Positions 1 through 6,257 of a stretch of 9,102 nt of DNA are shown here, in pieces. The first letter of the stretch is position 1; each line of letters begins with the position of its first letter. The DNA comes from Bacteriovoracaceae bacterium UBA4097 (GTDB taxonomy: Bacteria; Bdellovibrionota; Bacteriovoracia; Bacteriovoracales; Bacteriovoracaceae): assembly GCA_002381765.1 (NCBI GenBank), contig DFXX01000120.1:1-9102 (forward strand), given 5' to 3'. The position numbers were made by a program, and so were the translations under genes. The notes beneath the pieces were generated by a model. The model searched no databases. It was not told where the DNA came from and worked only from the letters and a program-made list of their open reading frames with translations.

Positions 1-9
1 GACACAATC

Positions 10-24
10 GTCTAGAAACTAGAC
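10..24. repeat. Perfect short inverted repeat (6+3+6)
   Basis: GTCTAG and CTAGAC flank an AAA spacer, a perfect hyphenated palindrome. No T-run follows on either strand, so it is not a convincing terminator. It could be an operator for the small gene at 126 or the end signal of a gene to the left of the window. Function not determined. Confidence 0.4.
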
Positions 25-48
25 AATCTGTTAACACTTATACGAATC

Positions 49-102
49 CTTGATTCAAGTTATAGGAATCAGATTAAATAGGTGGCATCAAATATGCTTG
101 AT
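49..102. promoter_or_regulatory. Palindrome-rich leader of the 126 locus, with a weak promoter candidate
   Basis: CTTGA-T-TCAAG (49-59) is a perfect palindrome, and ATCAA (87-91) pairs with TTGAT (98-102). The hexamer CTTGAT occurs in both. A weak sigma70-like pair, TTGATT at 50-55 and ATTAAA at 73-78 with 17 nt between, sits over the first palindrome. Repression by a dimeric regulator is possible but is inferred only from symmetry. Confidence 0.25.
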
Positions 103-125
103 ACATAACAAAGAAGAGGGGGAAT

Positions 126-311
126 ATGAGCCTATTTAATGATCTTACATCTACAAGAATAGCGTCAAGGAAGAATAGAAGCCCTAAAAAAAATGCAATT
201 GTAATCTATAACGAAATTGATACAAGTGACTTGGTTTATAAAAAGGGAAAAAAAATAAAATTACGAAACCTCATATGCAGAAACCGAAAATTAATGTTTT
301 GCTTTGGTTGA
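126..311 (+). CDS. Small basic protein, likely N-terminal half of a frameshifted membrane protein
   Basis: This 61-codon frame has a strong Shine-Dalgarno (AGAGGGGGA, ending 2 nt before the ATG), so translation very probably starts here. The product is soluble and lysine-rich with no recognisable domain. After about codon 42 it crosses an A8 run (248-255), and beyond that the frame becomes short and unconvincing (it ends in FCFG). The overlapping frame from 242 onward instead continues smoothly into a two-helix membrane protein ending at 451. I infer that the natural product is either a -1 frameshift fusion of about 108 residues (126-451) or the remnant of an ancestral single gene broken by a one-base indel. 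Alternatively the two frames encode two separate peptides. No homologue is recognised. Confidence 0.45.
   Translation: MSLFNDLTSTRIASRKNRSPKKNAIVIYNEIDTSDLVYKKGKKIKLRNLICRNRKLMFCFG
248..255 (+). other. A8 homopolymer forming an in-phase A-AAA-AAA slippery heptamer
   Basis: In the frame of the ATG at 126, the run is read as GGA AAA AAA ATA, which places the heptamer A-AAA-AAA in exactly the phase used for -1 slippage. A -1 step enters the frame open from 242 to 451. The run could equally be a contingency tract or an indel or sequencing-error site. No obvious upstream Shine-Dalgarno stimulator or downstream hairpin was found. Confidence 0.4.
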
Positions 312-451
312 TTTGTTACTTTGTATTAGGAGTGGAAGCATTGCTAATAATCAATTACGGTGCAAACACTTTTTTTGGAGCTTTGATACTGTTGTTTTGC
401 TGTTATGTAACTTATAGCGCTTTCAAGCAAATGTCTGAGATCCCAGTATAA
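275..451 (+). CDS. Small two-helix membrane protein (likely C-terminal part of the 126 gene)
   Basis: From the ATG at 275 this frame encodes 58 residues. Two hydrophobic stretches, about residues 8-26 (LLWLICYFVLGVEALLII) and 33-47 (FFGALILLFCCYVTY), form a likely hairpin of membrane helices with a short polar turn. The frame is already open from 242, with a lysine-rich stretch leading into the first helix. There is no Shine-Dalgarno before the ATG at 275, so independent initiation looks poor and production by frameshift or coupling from 126 is preferred. The frame ends 20 bases before a terminator hairpin, which supports this being the true 3' end of the transcription unit. Family unknown. 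Confidence 0.5.
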   Translation: MQKPKINVLLWLICYFVLGVEALLIINYGANTFFGALILLFCCYVTYSAFKQMSEIPV

Positions 452-471
452 TATCCATCAAAAATTTTATA

Positions 472-505
472 AAAGAGATGCCCCTCACAGGGCTTTCTTT
501 TTTTT
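472..505 (+). terminator. Rho-independent terminator of the 126-451 locus
   Basis: GCCC (480-483) pairs with GGGC (490-493) around a 6-nt loop. The flanking AAAGA (472-476) can pair with TCTTT (496-500), and a T-run reaches 505. On the minus strand the same hairpin is followed by ATCTCTTTT, so it may also help end the leftward DUF6998 gene. Confidence 0.75.
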
Positions 506-560
506 GATGGCATGATTTTACTATTGCAGCTTTAATTCGTAATCTAAACGTCGCGTATAT

Positions 561-1013
561 CTACATAACCTTATTATTAATTGCTTTTAATTTACTTACT
601 GAAATCATCCATTTGCTATCTCTATTTGAATAATTAGCAACATCGCGAATAAGCTCAAAAGGACCATAGTATATTTCTTCAAAACTTCCTGAATCTGTAA
701 TTCCTATTACTAAAAGATAATCAGCTTCTCCACGGAATCCGATTTGTTTTGCTGAAAAATTGGCCTTAATTTGAACTGTCTTTCCATCCTTCCTTAATGC
801 ATCATAGTTTCCGGATCCCGAAGGTGCTTTCTTTAAGTCGTATTTTTCTATAGCAAGAAATTCTCCATAGTCGCCAAGGAGATTACCTAGTCCTGTCCAT
901 TTGAACTCAGGTGCAAGATTACGGAGTCTATGTTGAGAGTTGAAAATTGCTTCAAAGATCTTTCTTATTTTTTCAGATTTATCGTCTTTACTCATAAAGG
1001 TGTATCGGCACAT
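561..1013 (-). CDS. DUF6998-like, PD-(D/E)XK-type nuclease-fold protein
   Basis: The 150-residue protein has a helical N-terminus followed by a compact nuclease-like core: GDYGEFLA (E51), NYDAL (D71) and then VQIKA (Q81-x-K83). The spacing E, D, QxK matches PD-(D/E)XK folds. The G..GE....L/G.yDA..dG..vQIKa pattern is what I associate with DUF6998 proteins, though the family name is recalled from pattern and not searched. No DNA-binding domain or membrane segment is visible. A second ATG seven codons in (position 995, MSKDDKSE) is an equally plausible start, since neither has a clear Shine-Dalgarno. It is transcribed divergently from the DUF2075 helicase, sharing a 105-bp intergenic region, which suggests co-regulation. 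Nuclease activity is inferred. Confidence 0.8.
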   Translation of the reverse strand: MCRYTFMSKDDKSEKIRKIFEAIFNSQHRLRNLAPEFKWTGLGNLLGDYGEFLAIEKYDLKKAPSGSGNYDALRKDGKTVQIKANFSAKQIGFRGEADYLLVIGITDSGSFEEIYYGPFELIRDVANYSNRDSKWMISVSKLKAINNKVM

Positions 1014-1118
1014 GAGTATTTAATATAAATAATGGATAGGGATGGTCGGAAATCAAAATCGTTTCCATTCCATACTATAGTTTATAAGATTTTTATTTAA
1101 GCAATTAAGGTTCCCTAC
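1014..1118. promoter_or_regulatory. Divergent promoter region between DUF6998 and DUF2075 genes
   Basis: This is an AT-rich 105-bp spacer. Leftward, TTGATT (complement of 1051-1056) lies 17 nt from ATTATT and is a plausible weak sigma70 promoter. Rightward, -10-like hexamers TATAGT (1076-1081) and TATAAG (1083-1088) are present without a convincing -35. AAGG at 1107-1110 is the ribosome site for the helicase, 8 nt before its ATG. No strong symmetric operator was seen. Confidence 0.35.
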
Positions 1119-2984
1119 ATGATAGTTTACTCTGCCACCAAGAAAGAATTCTGTGCCCATGTTCGTGCGAATCAAATTGATAAAATCCTTTTTGAGGAAA
1201 CCCTTCAGAAGATGGGAAGGAAGACTGGGGAAAGCGAAGTGAGATCTTGGCGGAACTCTTTGCAGTATATGAATAATGTTCTTTTTGATAGTGATATCCC
1301 AGAAGACTCTTTGGTTGCACTGGAATATAAGATTCCTGGTACATCTAATCGGATTGATTTCATAATTACTGGAAAGAATGACGATAATAAAGATTCAGCA
1401 GTAATCGTTGAACTTAAGCAGTGGTCCAGTGCTGAGAAAACGGATAAAGACGCTGTTGTTAAAGTCTCTTATGGTAATAGTCAACTGGAAGTGGTTCATC
1501 CTTCTTACCAGGCCTGGTCTTATGCTGCTCATCTTGAAGATTTCAATACCGCAGTTCAAGATAATAATATTCAACTGAAGCCCTGTGCTTATCTTCATAA
1601 TTGTACGGACAATTCTATTCTTTCAGATGACTTCTATCAAACTCATATAGATAGAGCGCCAATATTCTTTCAAGATGATGTTCAGAAACTGGCCGACTTT
1701 ATTAAGAAGTATGTAAAGCATGGAGATAAAGATGGAATTCTTTATAAGATAGATAATGGTAAAGTCAGGCCCTCTAAAAGTCTTGCTGACCAGTTATCAT
1801 CAATGATTCAGGGGAATGAAGAGTTTATCCTTATTGATGATCAAAAGTTGGTATTTGAAACAGCGGTGAATCTTTCTAAAGCGAGTTCTGCTAAAAGTAA
1901 AAATGTTTTAATTGTAGAAGGTGGGCCTGGTTCAGGAAAAAGTGTAGTGGCTATCAACCTCTTGGTTAAGTTCACTGAACTTGGAAAGACAACTCAATAT
2001 GTAACTAAGAATTCCGCTCCTCGAGCTGTTTTTGAACAAAAGCTGTCAGGACACTTCAGAAAATCAAGAATATCGAATATGTTCAAGGGTTCAGGAAGTT
2101 ATACGGAGTCGGATCGAAATGACTTCGATACTCTAATTATAGATGAAGCTCATCGAATGAATGAAAAGTCTGGAATGTATGGAAACCTTGGTGAGAATCA
2201 GGTTCTTGAGGTGATTAGAGGCTCGACCTTCAGCGTGTTCTTTATCGATGAAAATCAGAGGGTAACTTTCAAAGATATTGGTACTAAAGAAGAGATAAGA
2301 AAGTGGGCATCAAAAGAGAAGGCTCAAGTTACTGAGCTTAAATTAAACTCTCAGTTTCGTTGTAATGGCTCAGATGGCTATTTAGCTTGGCTTGATAACG
2401 TCCTTCATATCAAAGAGACTGCCAACGAGAGTCTTTCAGATATTAATTACGAGTTTAGAGTATTTGATGATCCTTCTGAGCTTAGAGATGAAATTATGGC
2501 CAAAAATAATCATAATAATAAATCTCGAATTGTAGCTGGATATTGTTGGAAATGGCCCAGCAAGAAGGATCCTAAACCCTTTGATATCGAAATTGGTATT
2601 TTCAAGATGAAGTGGAATCTTGTTTCTCATGGAAGTGCTTGGATTATACATCCAGAGTCGGTTTCTGAAGCTGGTTGTATCCATACTTGCCAAGGTCTTG
2701 AGCTAGACTATGTCGGTGTGATCATAGGGGATGATTTCATAGTTAGAGACGGCATAGTTATAACAGATGGAACCAAACGAGCTTCCTCAGATCAGTCAAT
2801 CAAAGGCTTTAAAACCATGCTACGCAATAATAAAGATAAAGCCTTGAAAGATGTAGACTTGATTATAAAGAATACGTACAGGACCCTAATGACTAGGGGA
2901 ATGAAAGGTTGCTATATTTATTGTACTGATAAAGAAACCAGAGAATATTTTAAGGAACGTTTGGCCCTTTATGAAACAGCTTGA
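1119..2984 (+). CDS. DUF2075 / Schlafen-group-3-type helicase with N-terminal PD-(D/E)XK domain
   Basis: This 621-residue protein has two parts. Residues about 60-130 carry a nuclease-like core: LEYKIPG (E69), RIDFII (D80) and VELK (E98, K100), a D-x17-ExK arrangement typical of PD-(D/E)XK enzymes. Residues about 260-615 are a superfamily 1-like motor. It has Walker A GGPGSGKS (268-275), Walker B IIDEAH (340-345), FIDENQ (375-380), QFRC (412-415), HTCQGLELDYVGVIIG (522-537) and a YRTLMTRG motif (587-594) containing the arginine-finger-type residues. This order is that of DUF2075 (Schlafen group 3 helicase) proteins, and all motifs are intact and of normal length. The likely role is ATP-driven nucleic-acid remodelling coupled to cleavage, as in defence-associated helicase-nucleases; that role is inferred. 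The ATG at 1119 has AAGG 8 nt upstream. The gene overlaps the next by 14 nt, implying translational coupling. Confidence 0.93.
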   Translation: MIVYSATKKEFCAHVRANQIDKILFEETLQKMGRKTGESEVRSWRNSLQYMNNVLFDSDIPEDSLVALEYKIPGTSNRIDFIITGKNDDNKDSAVIVELKQWSSAEKTDKDAVVKVSYGNSQLEVVHPSYQAWSYAAHLEDFNTAVQDNNIQLKPCAYLHNCTDNSILSDDFYQTHIDRAPIFFQDDVQKLADFIKKYVKHGDKDGILYKIDNGKVRPSKSLADQLSSMIQGNEEFILIDDQKLVFETAVNLSKASSAKSKNVLIVEGGPGSGKSVVAINLLVKFTELGKTTQYVTKNSAPRAVFEQKLSGHFRKSRISNMFKGSGSYTESDRNDFDTLIIDEAHRMNEKSGMYGNLGENQVLEVIRGSTFSVFFIDENQRVTFKDIGTKEEIRKWASKEKAQVTELKLNSQFRCNGSDGYLAWLDNVLHIKETANESLSDINYEFRVFDDPSELRDEIMAKNNHNNKSRIVAGYCWKWPSKKDPKPFDIEIGIFKMKWNLVSHGSAWIIHPESVSEAGCIHTCQGLELDYVGVIIGDDFIVRDGIVITDGTKRASSDQSIKGFKTMLRNNKDKALKDVDLIIKNTYRTLMTRGMKGCYIYCTDKETREYFKERLALYETA

Positions 2985-3330
2985 TCTTGAGAAATTAAAT
3001 ACTGCAATTACTAAGTTTTCTAATGAAAGGGACTGGGATCAGTTTCATTCAGTGAAGAACTTGTCAATGGCATTAAGTGTTGAAGCATCAGAGTTGCTAG
3101 AGATTTTTCAATGGATGAAGGAAGAAGAATCCAATAAGGTGTGTGATGACCCAGCGACGTTATCTAAAGTGGAAGATGAAATTGCAGACATTTTTATCTA
3201 TCTACTCAGAATTGTTAATAAGACAGGTGTGGATCTTGAAAAAATTGCTTTACATAAATTGAAGAAGAATGCTGAAAAATATCCTGTGGATTTGGCGAAG
3301 GGTAATTCTAAGAAATACAGCGATCTTTAA
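2971..3330 (+). CDS. MazG-like nucleotide pyrophosphohydrolase
   Basis: This 119-residue all-helical protein belongs to the MazG/RS21-C6-type NTP pyrophosphatase group, which hydrolyses (d)NTPs to NMP and pyrophosphate in the cytoplasm using Mg2+. The diagnostic pieces are RDWDQFHSVKNL (20-31), the metal-binding ExxE repeat VEASELLEIFQW (E38, E41, E44), the second half EDEIADIFIYLLR (E70, D73) and the terminal KNAEKYPV (99-106). Length is normal for a stand-alone enzyme and no catalytic residue is missing. It starts inside the end of the DUF2075 gene with AAGGAA about 14 nt upstream, so it is probably made by coupling. This pairing suggests that the enzyme supplies or depletes nucleotides for the helicase-nuclease's function, or clears modified nucleotides; this is inference. 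Substrate preference cannot be read from sequence. Confidence 0.93.
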   Translation: MKQLDLEKLNTAITKFSNERDWDQFHSVKNLSMALSVEASELLEIFQWMKEEESNKVCDDPATLSKVEDEIADIFIYLLRIVNKTGVDLEKIALHKLKKNAEKYPVDLAKGNSKKYSDL

Positions 3331-3544
3331 TGAAACTTTTGTAGTTAAAGTTAAGTGAAGCTCTTTCTCTTGCTTCAACCTTTAGATAATCATCTATAAG
3401 TTTAATTGCAAAACTCTTAGGTAGAAGAATATCATTATCTTCCAAGCACTCAAGAAAATCCTTCTTAAGATCAGTAGACTCCCAATCAGTTATGTTGGTA
3501 AGTGTTGCAGCTATAATATCTAAGTCAAAATCTGATATACCCAT
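3308..3544 (-). CDS. Small acidic protein of unknown function
   Basis: The 78-residue protein is soluble and acidic in its first half (DFDLDII, DWESTDLKKD, ECLEDND) and more basic at the end, with predicted helices and no membrane segment. I do not recognise a family. It has only one usable ATG. No Shine-Dalgarno precedes it, but a perfect TATAAT lies 6 nt upstream, so its transcript may be leaderless. Its last 23 nt overlap, tail to tail, the end of the MazG-like gene. The upstream neighbour (3655-3993) ends in a strong terminator, so this gene needs its own promoter. Size and acidity resemble immunity or antitoxin proteins, but that is only a resemblance. Confidence 0.6.
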   Translation of the reverse strand: MGISDFDLDIIAATLTNITDWESTDLKKDFLECLEDNDILLPKSFAIKLIDDYLKVEARERASLNFNYKSFIKDRCIS

Positions 3545-3550
3545 TGAGAA

Positions 3551-3556
3551 ATTATA
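3551..3556 (-). promoter_or_regulatory. TATAAT -10 box immediately before the 78-residue gene
   Basis: The reverse strand reads a consensus TATAAT ending 6 nt before the ATG at 3544, so initiation would fall at or next to the start codon. The matching -35 (TCTCTT at 17 nt spacing) is weak. In AT-rich DNA a chance match is possible. Confidence 0.4.
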
Positions 3557-3610
3557 ACTTTTAAAATATCACTAAGAGAAGAGGAGAGTTTTCGAAATGT
3601 AACTGTTTTC

Positions 3611-3647
3611 AAAATAGCAATGTCCCTCCAAATAGAAGAGACATTGC
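3611..3647 (-). terminator. Strong hairpin terminator of the 3655-3993 gene
   Basis: On the minus strand GCAATGTC pairs with GACATTGC. The inner bases extend this to a 13-bp stem (with two G-T pairs) closing a TATTT loop, followed by TATTTT. It lies 8 bases after the stop codon of the upstream gene and insulates the 78-residue gene from it. Confidence 0.75.
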
Positions 3648-3654
3648 AGTAGAA

Positions 3655-3993
3655 TCAAGCAACTTCTTTAAGCGACTCTTTTGTTCCCGTATTTATTTCC
3701 ATTTGAACTAAGCACAGTGCTCTTTGAGCTTCAAGTTTTAGGTGAAATGCTTTCATCTGGCCACTTTGATAGCCGAAGTAACCAGCAATAACTCCTCCTA
3801 AAACAAAGCTAAGCATGTACATAAAACTACTAGGATTCATACTTCTCAGTCCAAATGCTGTGACCATAAAAAATACAATCGATCCTATGAAAGCATATTT
3901 TACCGTTTCAGAAATGATCATGCTCTTAGCTTTAGCATACATAGCTTCAGCAAAGTTATAGATGACCTCTCTGTCGTAATGAATTTTGTCCAT
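3655..3993 (-). CDS. Two-helix inner-membrane protein of unknown function
   Basis: This 112-residue protein has a polar N-terminal helix and two membrane segments, about residues 33-49 (YAFIGSIVFFMVTAFGL) and 57-76 (FMYMLSFVLGGVIAGYFGYQ). The cytoplasmic tail KAFHLKLEAQRALCLVQMEINT (81-102) follows. That K-A-F-x-L-K-L-x-A-Q-x-A-L-C-x-x-x-x-E-x-N-T pattern recurs in small uncharacterised bacterial membrane proteins I have seen, which suggests a conserved but unnamed family. Both termini are predicted to be inside. The ATG at 3993 has GGAG 6 nt upstream, a good start. The gene is flanked by its own terminator and apparently monocistronic. There is no evidence linking it to the neighbouring nuclease genes. 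Confidence 0.8.
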   Translation of the reverse strand: MDKIHYDREVIYNFAEAMYAKAKSMIISETVKYAFIGSIVFFMVTAFGLRSMNPSSFMYMLSFVLGGVIAGYFGYQSGQMKAFHLKLEAQRALCLVQMEINTGTKESLKEVA

Positions 3994-4105
3994 AGTATTC
4001 TCCGTTAATTGTTTTTGTTGAACATTGTTTTATCGGGAATATAGCGGAAGAGTTAACTTAAGATTTCATAAGAGAGAGGCTTGTTTTGAAGGCTTGAAAT
4101 GTGGT

Positions 4106-5707
4106 TTAACTAGGATTCCAGATCTTTCCTCCTTGAACAATATTCACTCTAGTAATGACCTGCTCGAGGGAATCTCTTCCTAATGAGGTAACTGCTTCAG
4201 AACCACTAATTCCTAGGCCTCTTTGTATCTGGCTTTCAAAGAGATCAGGGAAGGCTTCACCATAAAGTTCCCAATAACTTTTAATCACATCAAAGCGCTT
4301 TCTTATTAGCTCAGGAGAAGGAAGGCAGTCACTTTTTTGGCCATTTATCTTAGGGTGTGATGGGAGAAGGTTCCATAGGTCATTGTTGCGCCATAGAGAC
4401 CAAGGAATCATATGATCTACTGCGAATTCATCAAGTTTCTTGCCGCTCCAGACACACTCATGTCCTGTCCTATGTTTTTCTAAAAGTGATCTCACCGTTG
4501 AAGTACTTCGATCATCTTTCTGCACACTTTTAGTAATAAGGTCTAGGTAAATGCCAAAGCGACGGTCCTTATTGATCTTCTCAGTAAGCTCGGCCCACTG
4601 AATGGTTAATGAATCCTCGATCCAATGTGAGAATAGGTTGAGGTCACGCCACATAGAAATTGGAATAGAAACCATACCGAATTCTGATTCTTTAAGTTGA
4701 GGATAAAGAGTCGCGTCTAATGATGGCATGAACTGAAAAATTTGTTTTTCGTCCCCTGCATAGGTGATTGGACCTAACTTAATGGTCTCAGCAACTTTCT
4801 TGAGAAGTCTGTGAAGTTCTTTTGGTAGTTTAGAGCCTTCGAGTTGACTCCGAAGAATCTCAAATTCGTAAGGAATCTCTTTCAATTGATCTTCAAAAGC
4901 CATCTTCTTATAAGTTGTCTGGCGAACTTCATTTTTGACTAACGGCCAGTAGTAATAGATCCATCTCACTGCGAGGCGTTTCATAGGAACTAGCACCATA
5001 TCCGCATCCCGATGCCAGGTTACTGTATGAGACTCGTATCTACTGACTTCACAAAGGGCCCTTAGGAGAGCAAACTTATAGGTAGCTGTCTTTCTCTCTC
5101 TGGTAATGATGTCTTGAATCTGGGCAATACCTTCGCGTTTATTCAAATCACTCTTTTCGATCACGAGATTGTGCCAGATTCCATCTTCTTCTTGTAAAAG
5201 CACATTACCACCCAAGCTTTCAAAGAGCTGGGCTATCTGACCAGGATGATAAGTTTCAAAGAGCCTTCCGTCGGTTTCACCCTGACCCGATCTCCAGGAG
5301 AGGATGGCCCTGCCATTTGTGGTAAGGGACTTAAGAATACTAATTACACTTGAAACCAGCTGCTCTCTTGGAATGTGCATTAGGACGGCACAACAGAAAA
5401 GATTCTCGAATTTACATTCGAAGGAGTTACTTAGGGGGAGATGAGCTTCTCGAAATTTCAATTCAGGAAATGAGGAGCGAGCAATCTCAAGCATCTTTTC
5501 GGCTGGTTCAAGACCAATTGTAGGATATCCATTTAGATTCAGCCATGATGTATCTCTACCGATTCCGCAGCCAAGATCCGCCGTTGGGACAGACTTCTTA
5601 AAGAAAGTTTCAATAAGGGTGTAGAGTCGTGTTGGCTTAGTCGCTAGATGCCGCTTAGAGATATTATCAGCATCGTTATTGTATGTTTGAATAGTTTTTG
5701 AGTGCAT
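4106..5707 (-). CDS. SAM methyltransferase-HNH endonuclease fusion protein
   Basis: This 533-residue protein joins two enzyme types. Residues about 35-185 form a class I SAM-dependent methyltransferase (Methyltransf_11/25 type). Motif I is ADLGCGIGRD (43-52), the ribose-binding acidic residue is in GLEPAEKML (65-73), and post-motif residues are LFCCAVLMHIP (103-113). The NPPY or PCQ motifs of DNA amino- or cytosine-methyltransferases are absent, so it resembles small-molecule methylases. Residues about 205-300 (with RWIYYYWPLV at 248-257) resemble the N-terminal region of a family of HNH proteins. Residues 417-470 are the HNH domain: ECVWSG, VDHMIPW (D431, H432), NLLP (N446) and INGQKSD (N455, K458). 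The catalytic His-Asn-Asn set is intact, while only one Cys of the usual zinc knuckle is present. Modification-linked or product-dependent DNA cleavage in phage defence is an inference. Start: the ATG at 5707 has AGG 7 nt upstream and a promoter is in place. Confidence 0.9.
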   Translation of the reverse strand: MHSKTIQTYNNDADNISKRHLATKPTRLYTLIETFFKKSVPTADLGCGIGRDTSWLNLNGYPTIGLEPAEKMLEIARSSFPELKFREAHLPLSNSFECKFENLFCCAVLMHIPREQLVSSVISILKSLTTNGRAILSWRSGQGETDGRLFETYHPGQIAQLFESLGGNVLLQEEDGIWHNLVIEKSDLNKREGIAQIQDIITRERKTATYKFALLRALCEVSRYESHTVTWHRDADMVLVPMKRLAVRWIYYYWPLVKNEVRQTTYKKMAFEDQLKEIPYEFEILRSQLEGSKLPKELHRLLKKVAETIKLGPITYAGDEKQIFQFMPSLDATLYPQLKESEFGMVSIPISMWRDLNLFSHWIEDSLTIQWAELTEKINKDRRFGIYLDLITKSVQKDDRSTSTVRSLLEKHRTGHECVWSGKKLDEFAVDHMIPWSLWRNNDLWNLLPSHPKINGQKSDCLPSPELIRKRFDVIKSYWELYGEAFPDLFESQIQRGLGISGSEAVTSLGRDSLEQVITRVNIVQGGKIWNPS

Positions 5708-5739
5708 TTTCGTGCCTATATTATCTTGAGAACTCTAAA

Positions 5740-5768
5740 ATCATAGTGAATTCTTTTACTGATAGCAA
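5740..5768 (-). promoter_or_regulatory. Sigma70-like promoter of the methyltransferase-HNH gene
   Basis: The reverse strand carries TTGCTA (complement of 5763-5768), an exact 17-nt spacer, then TATGAT (complement of 5740-5745), leading to a leader of about 25 nt before the ATG at 5707. The -35 overlaps the 8-bp palindrome GCAATTGC (5766-5773), a possible regulator site. Confidence 0.55.
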
Positions 5769-5792
5769 TTGCATATTTAGAACCTACTTACA

Positions 5793-6236
5793 TCAAGACT
5801 TGAAGAGATTGATAAAACTTTTACCATAAATACTATAAAGCAAAAACGCAATCAGAACGTACTGAATGATAGTCGCCATTAAGGCAAATCCAATCAGAAG
5901 ATAGATTCTAAAAAATGATTCTTTATTGTGGTTTTCAAAAATGGATGGTTTATATAAGTAATGTCCAATTTTGAGAGTGCCTAAAAATATAAGTACTACT
6001 GACATATCTGTAATATTTGGAAGCTGAAATTTAATCTCAATTACTTGAATGGAAAGAATAAGGATAAAAGTTATGTTGTAATAGACATATATCCACCAAA
6101 GTTTAACGTTTCTAACATTGCTAGCAGTGTTGCACGAAGGACATATATAAATTTGTTTTGCATCAGCTATTAAATAGTTTTTGAAACTGATGGGTTCAAA
6201 GCAAGAAGGGCAACATGGCTTTTTGATAGCAAACAT
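5793..6236 (-). CDS. Zinc-ribbon multi-pass membrane protein of unknown function
   Basis: From the ATG at 6236 the product is 147 residues. A cytoplasmic N-terminal zinc ribbon has two CPSC knuckles (C9/C12 and C32/C35, with an extra C8). Hydrophobic stretches follow at about 47-65, 79-93 and 110-137. The last is long enough for one tilted helix or a tight hairpin, giving three or four membrane passes. The frame could start earlier at a TTG (6254), but AGGT lies 9 nt before the ATG at 6236 and leaves a clean 21-nt gap after the upstream gene, so the ATG is preferred. It is second in an operon behind the HsdR-N-like protein and is plausibly its membrane partner. The family is not recognised. 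Confidence 0.75.
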   Translation of the reverse strand: MFAIKKPCCPSCFEPISFKNYLIADAKQIYICPSCNTASNVRNVKLWWIYVYYNITFILILSIQVIEIKFQLPNITDMSVVLIFLGTLKIGHYLYKPSIFENHNKESFFRIYLLIGFALMATIIQYVLIAFLLYSIYGKSFINLFKS

Positions 6237-6257
6237 GAAATGAATACCTATCAATCG

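Noticed and set aside
1105..1344. Leftward 79-residue frame opposite the start of the DUF2075 gene
   Set aside because: It lies antisense to a clearly conserved helicase gene, its composition is unlike a protein of this genome, and it shows no ribosome site.
1395..1598. Leftward 67-residue frame inside the nuclease-helicase N-terminal domain
   Set aside because: Antisense shadow, with an implausible sequence and no ribosome site.
2436..2693. Leftward 85-residue frame inside the helicase gene
   Set aside because: Shadow of the conserved motif-bearing region on the other strand, with no independent start signal.
4081..4098. GGCTTG direct repeat after the methylase-HNH stop
   Set aside because: It is a short direct repeat, not an inverted one. 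It forms no hairpin and could be chance.
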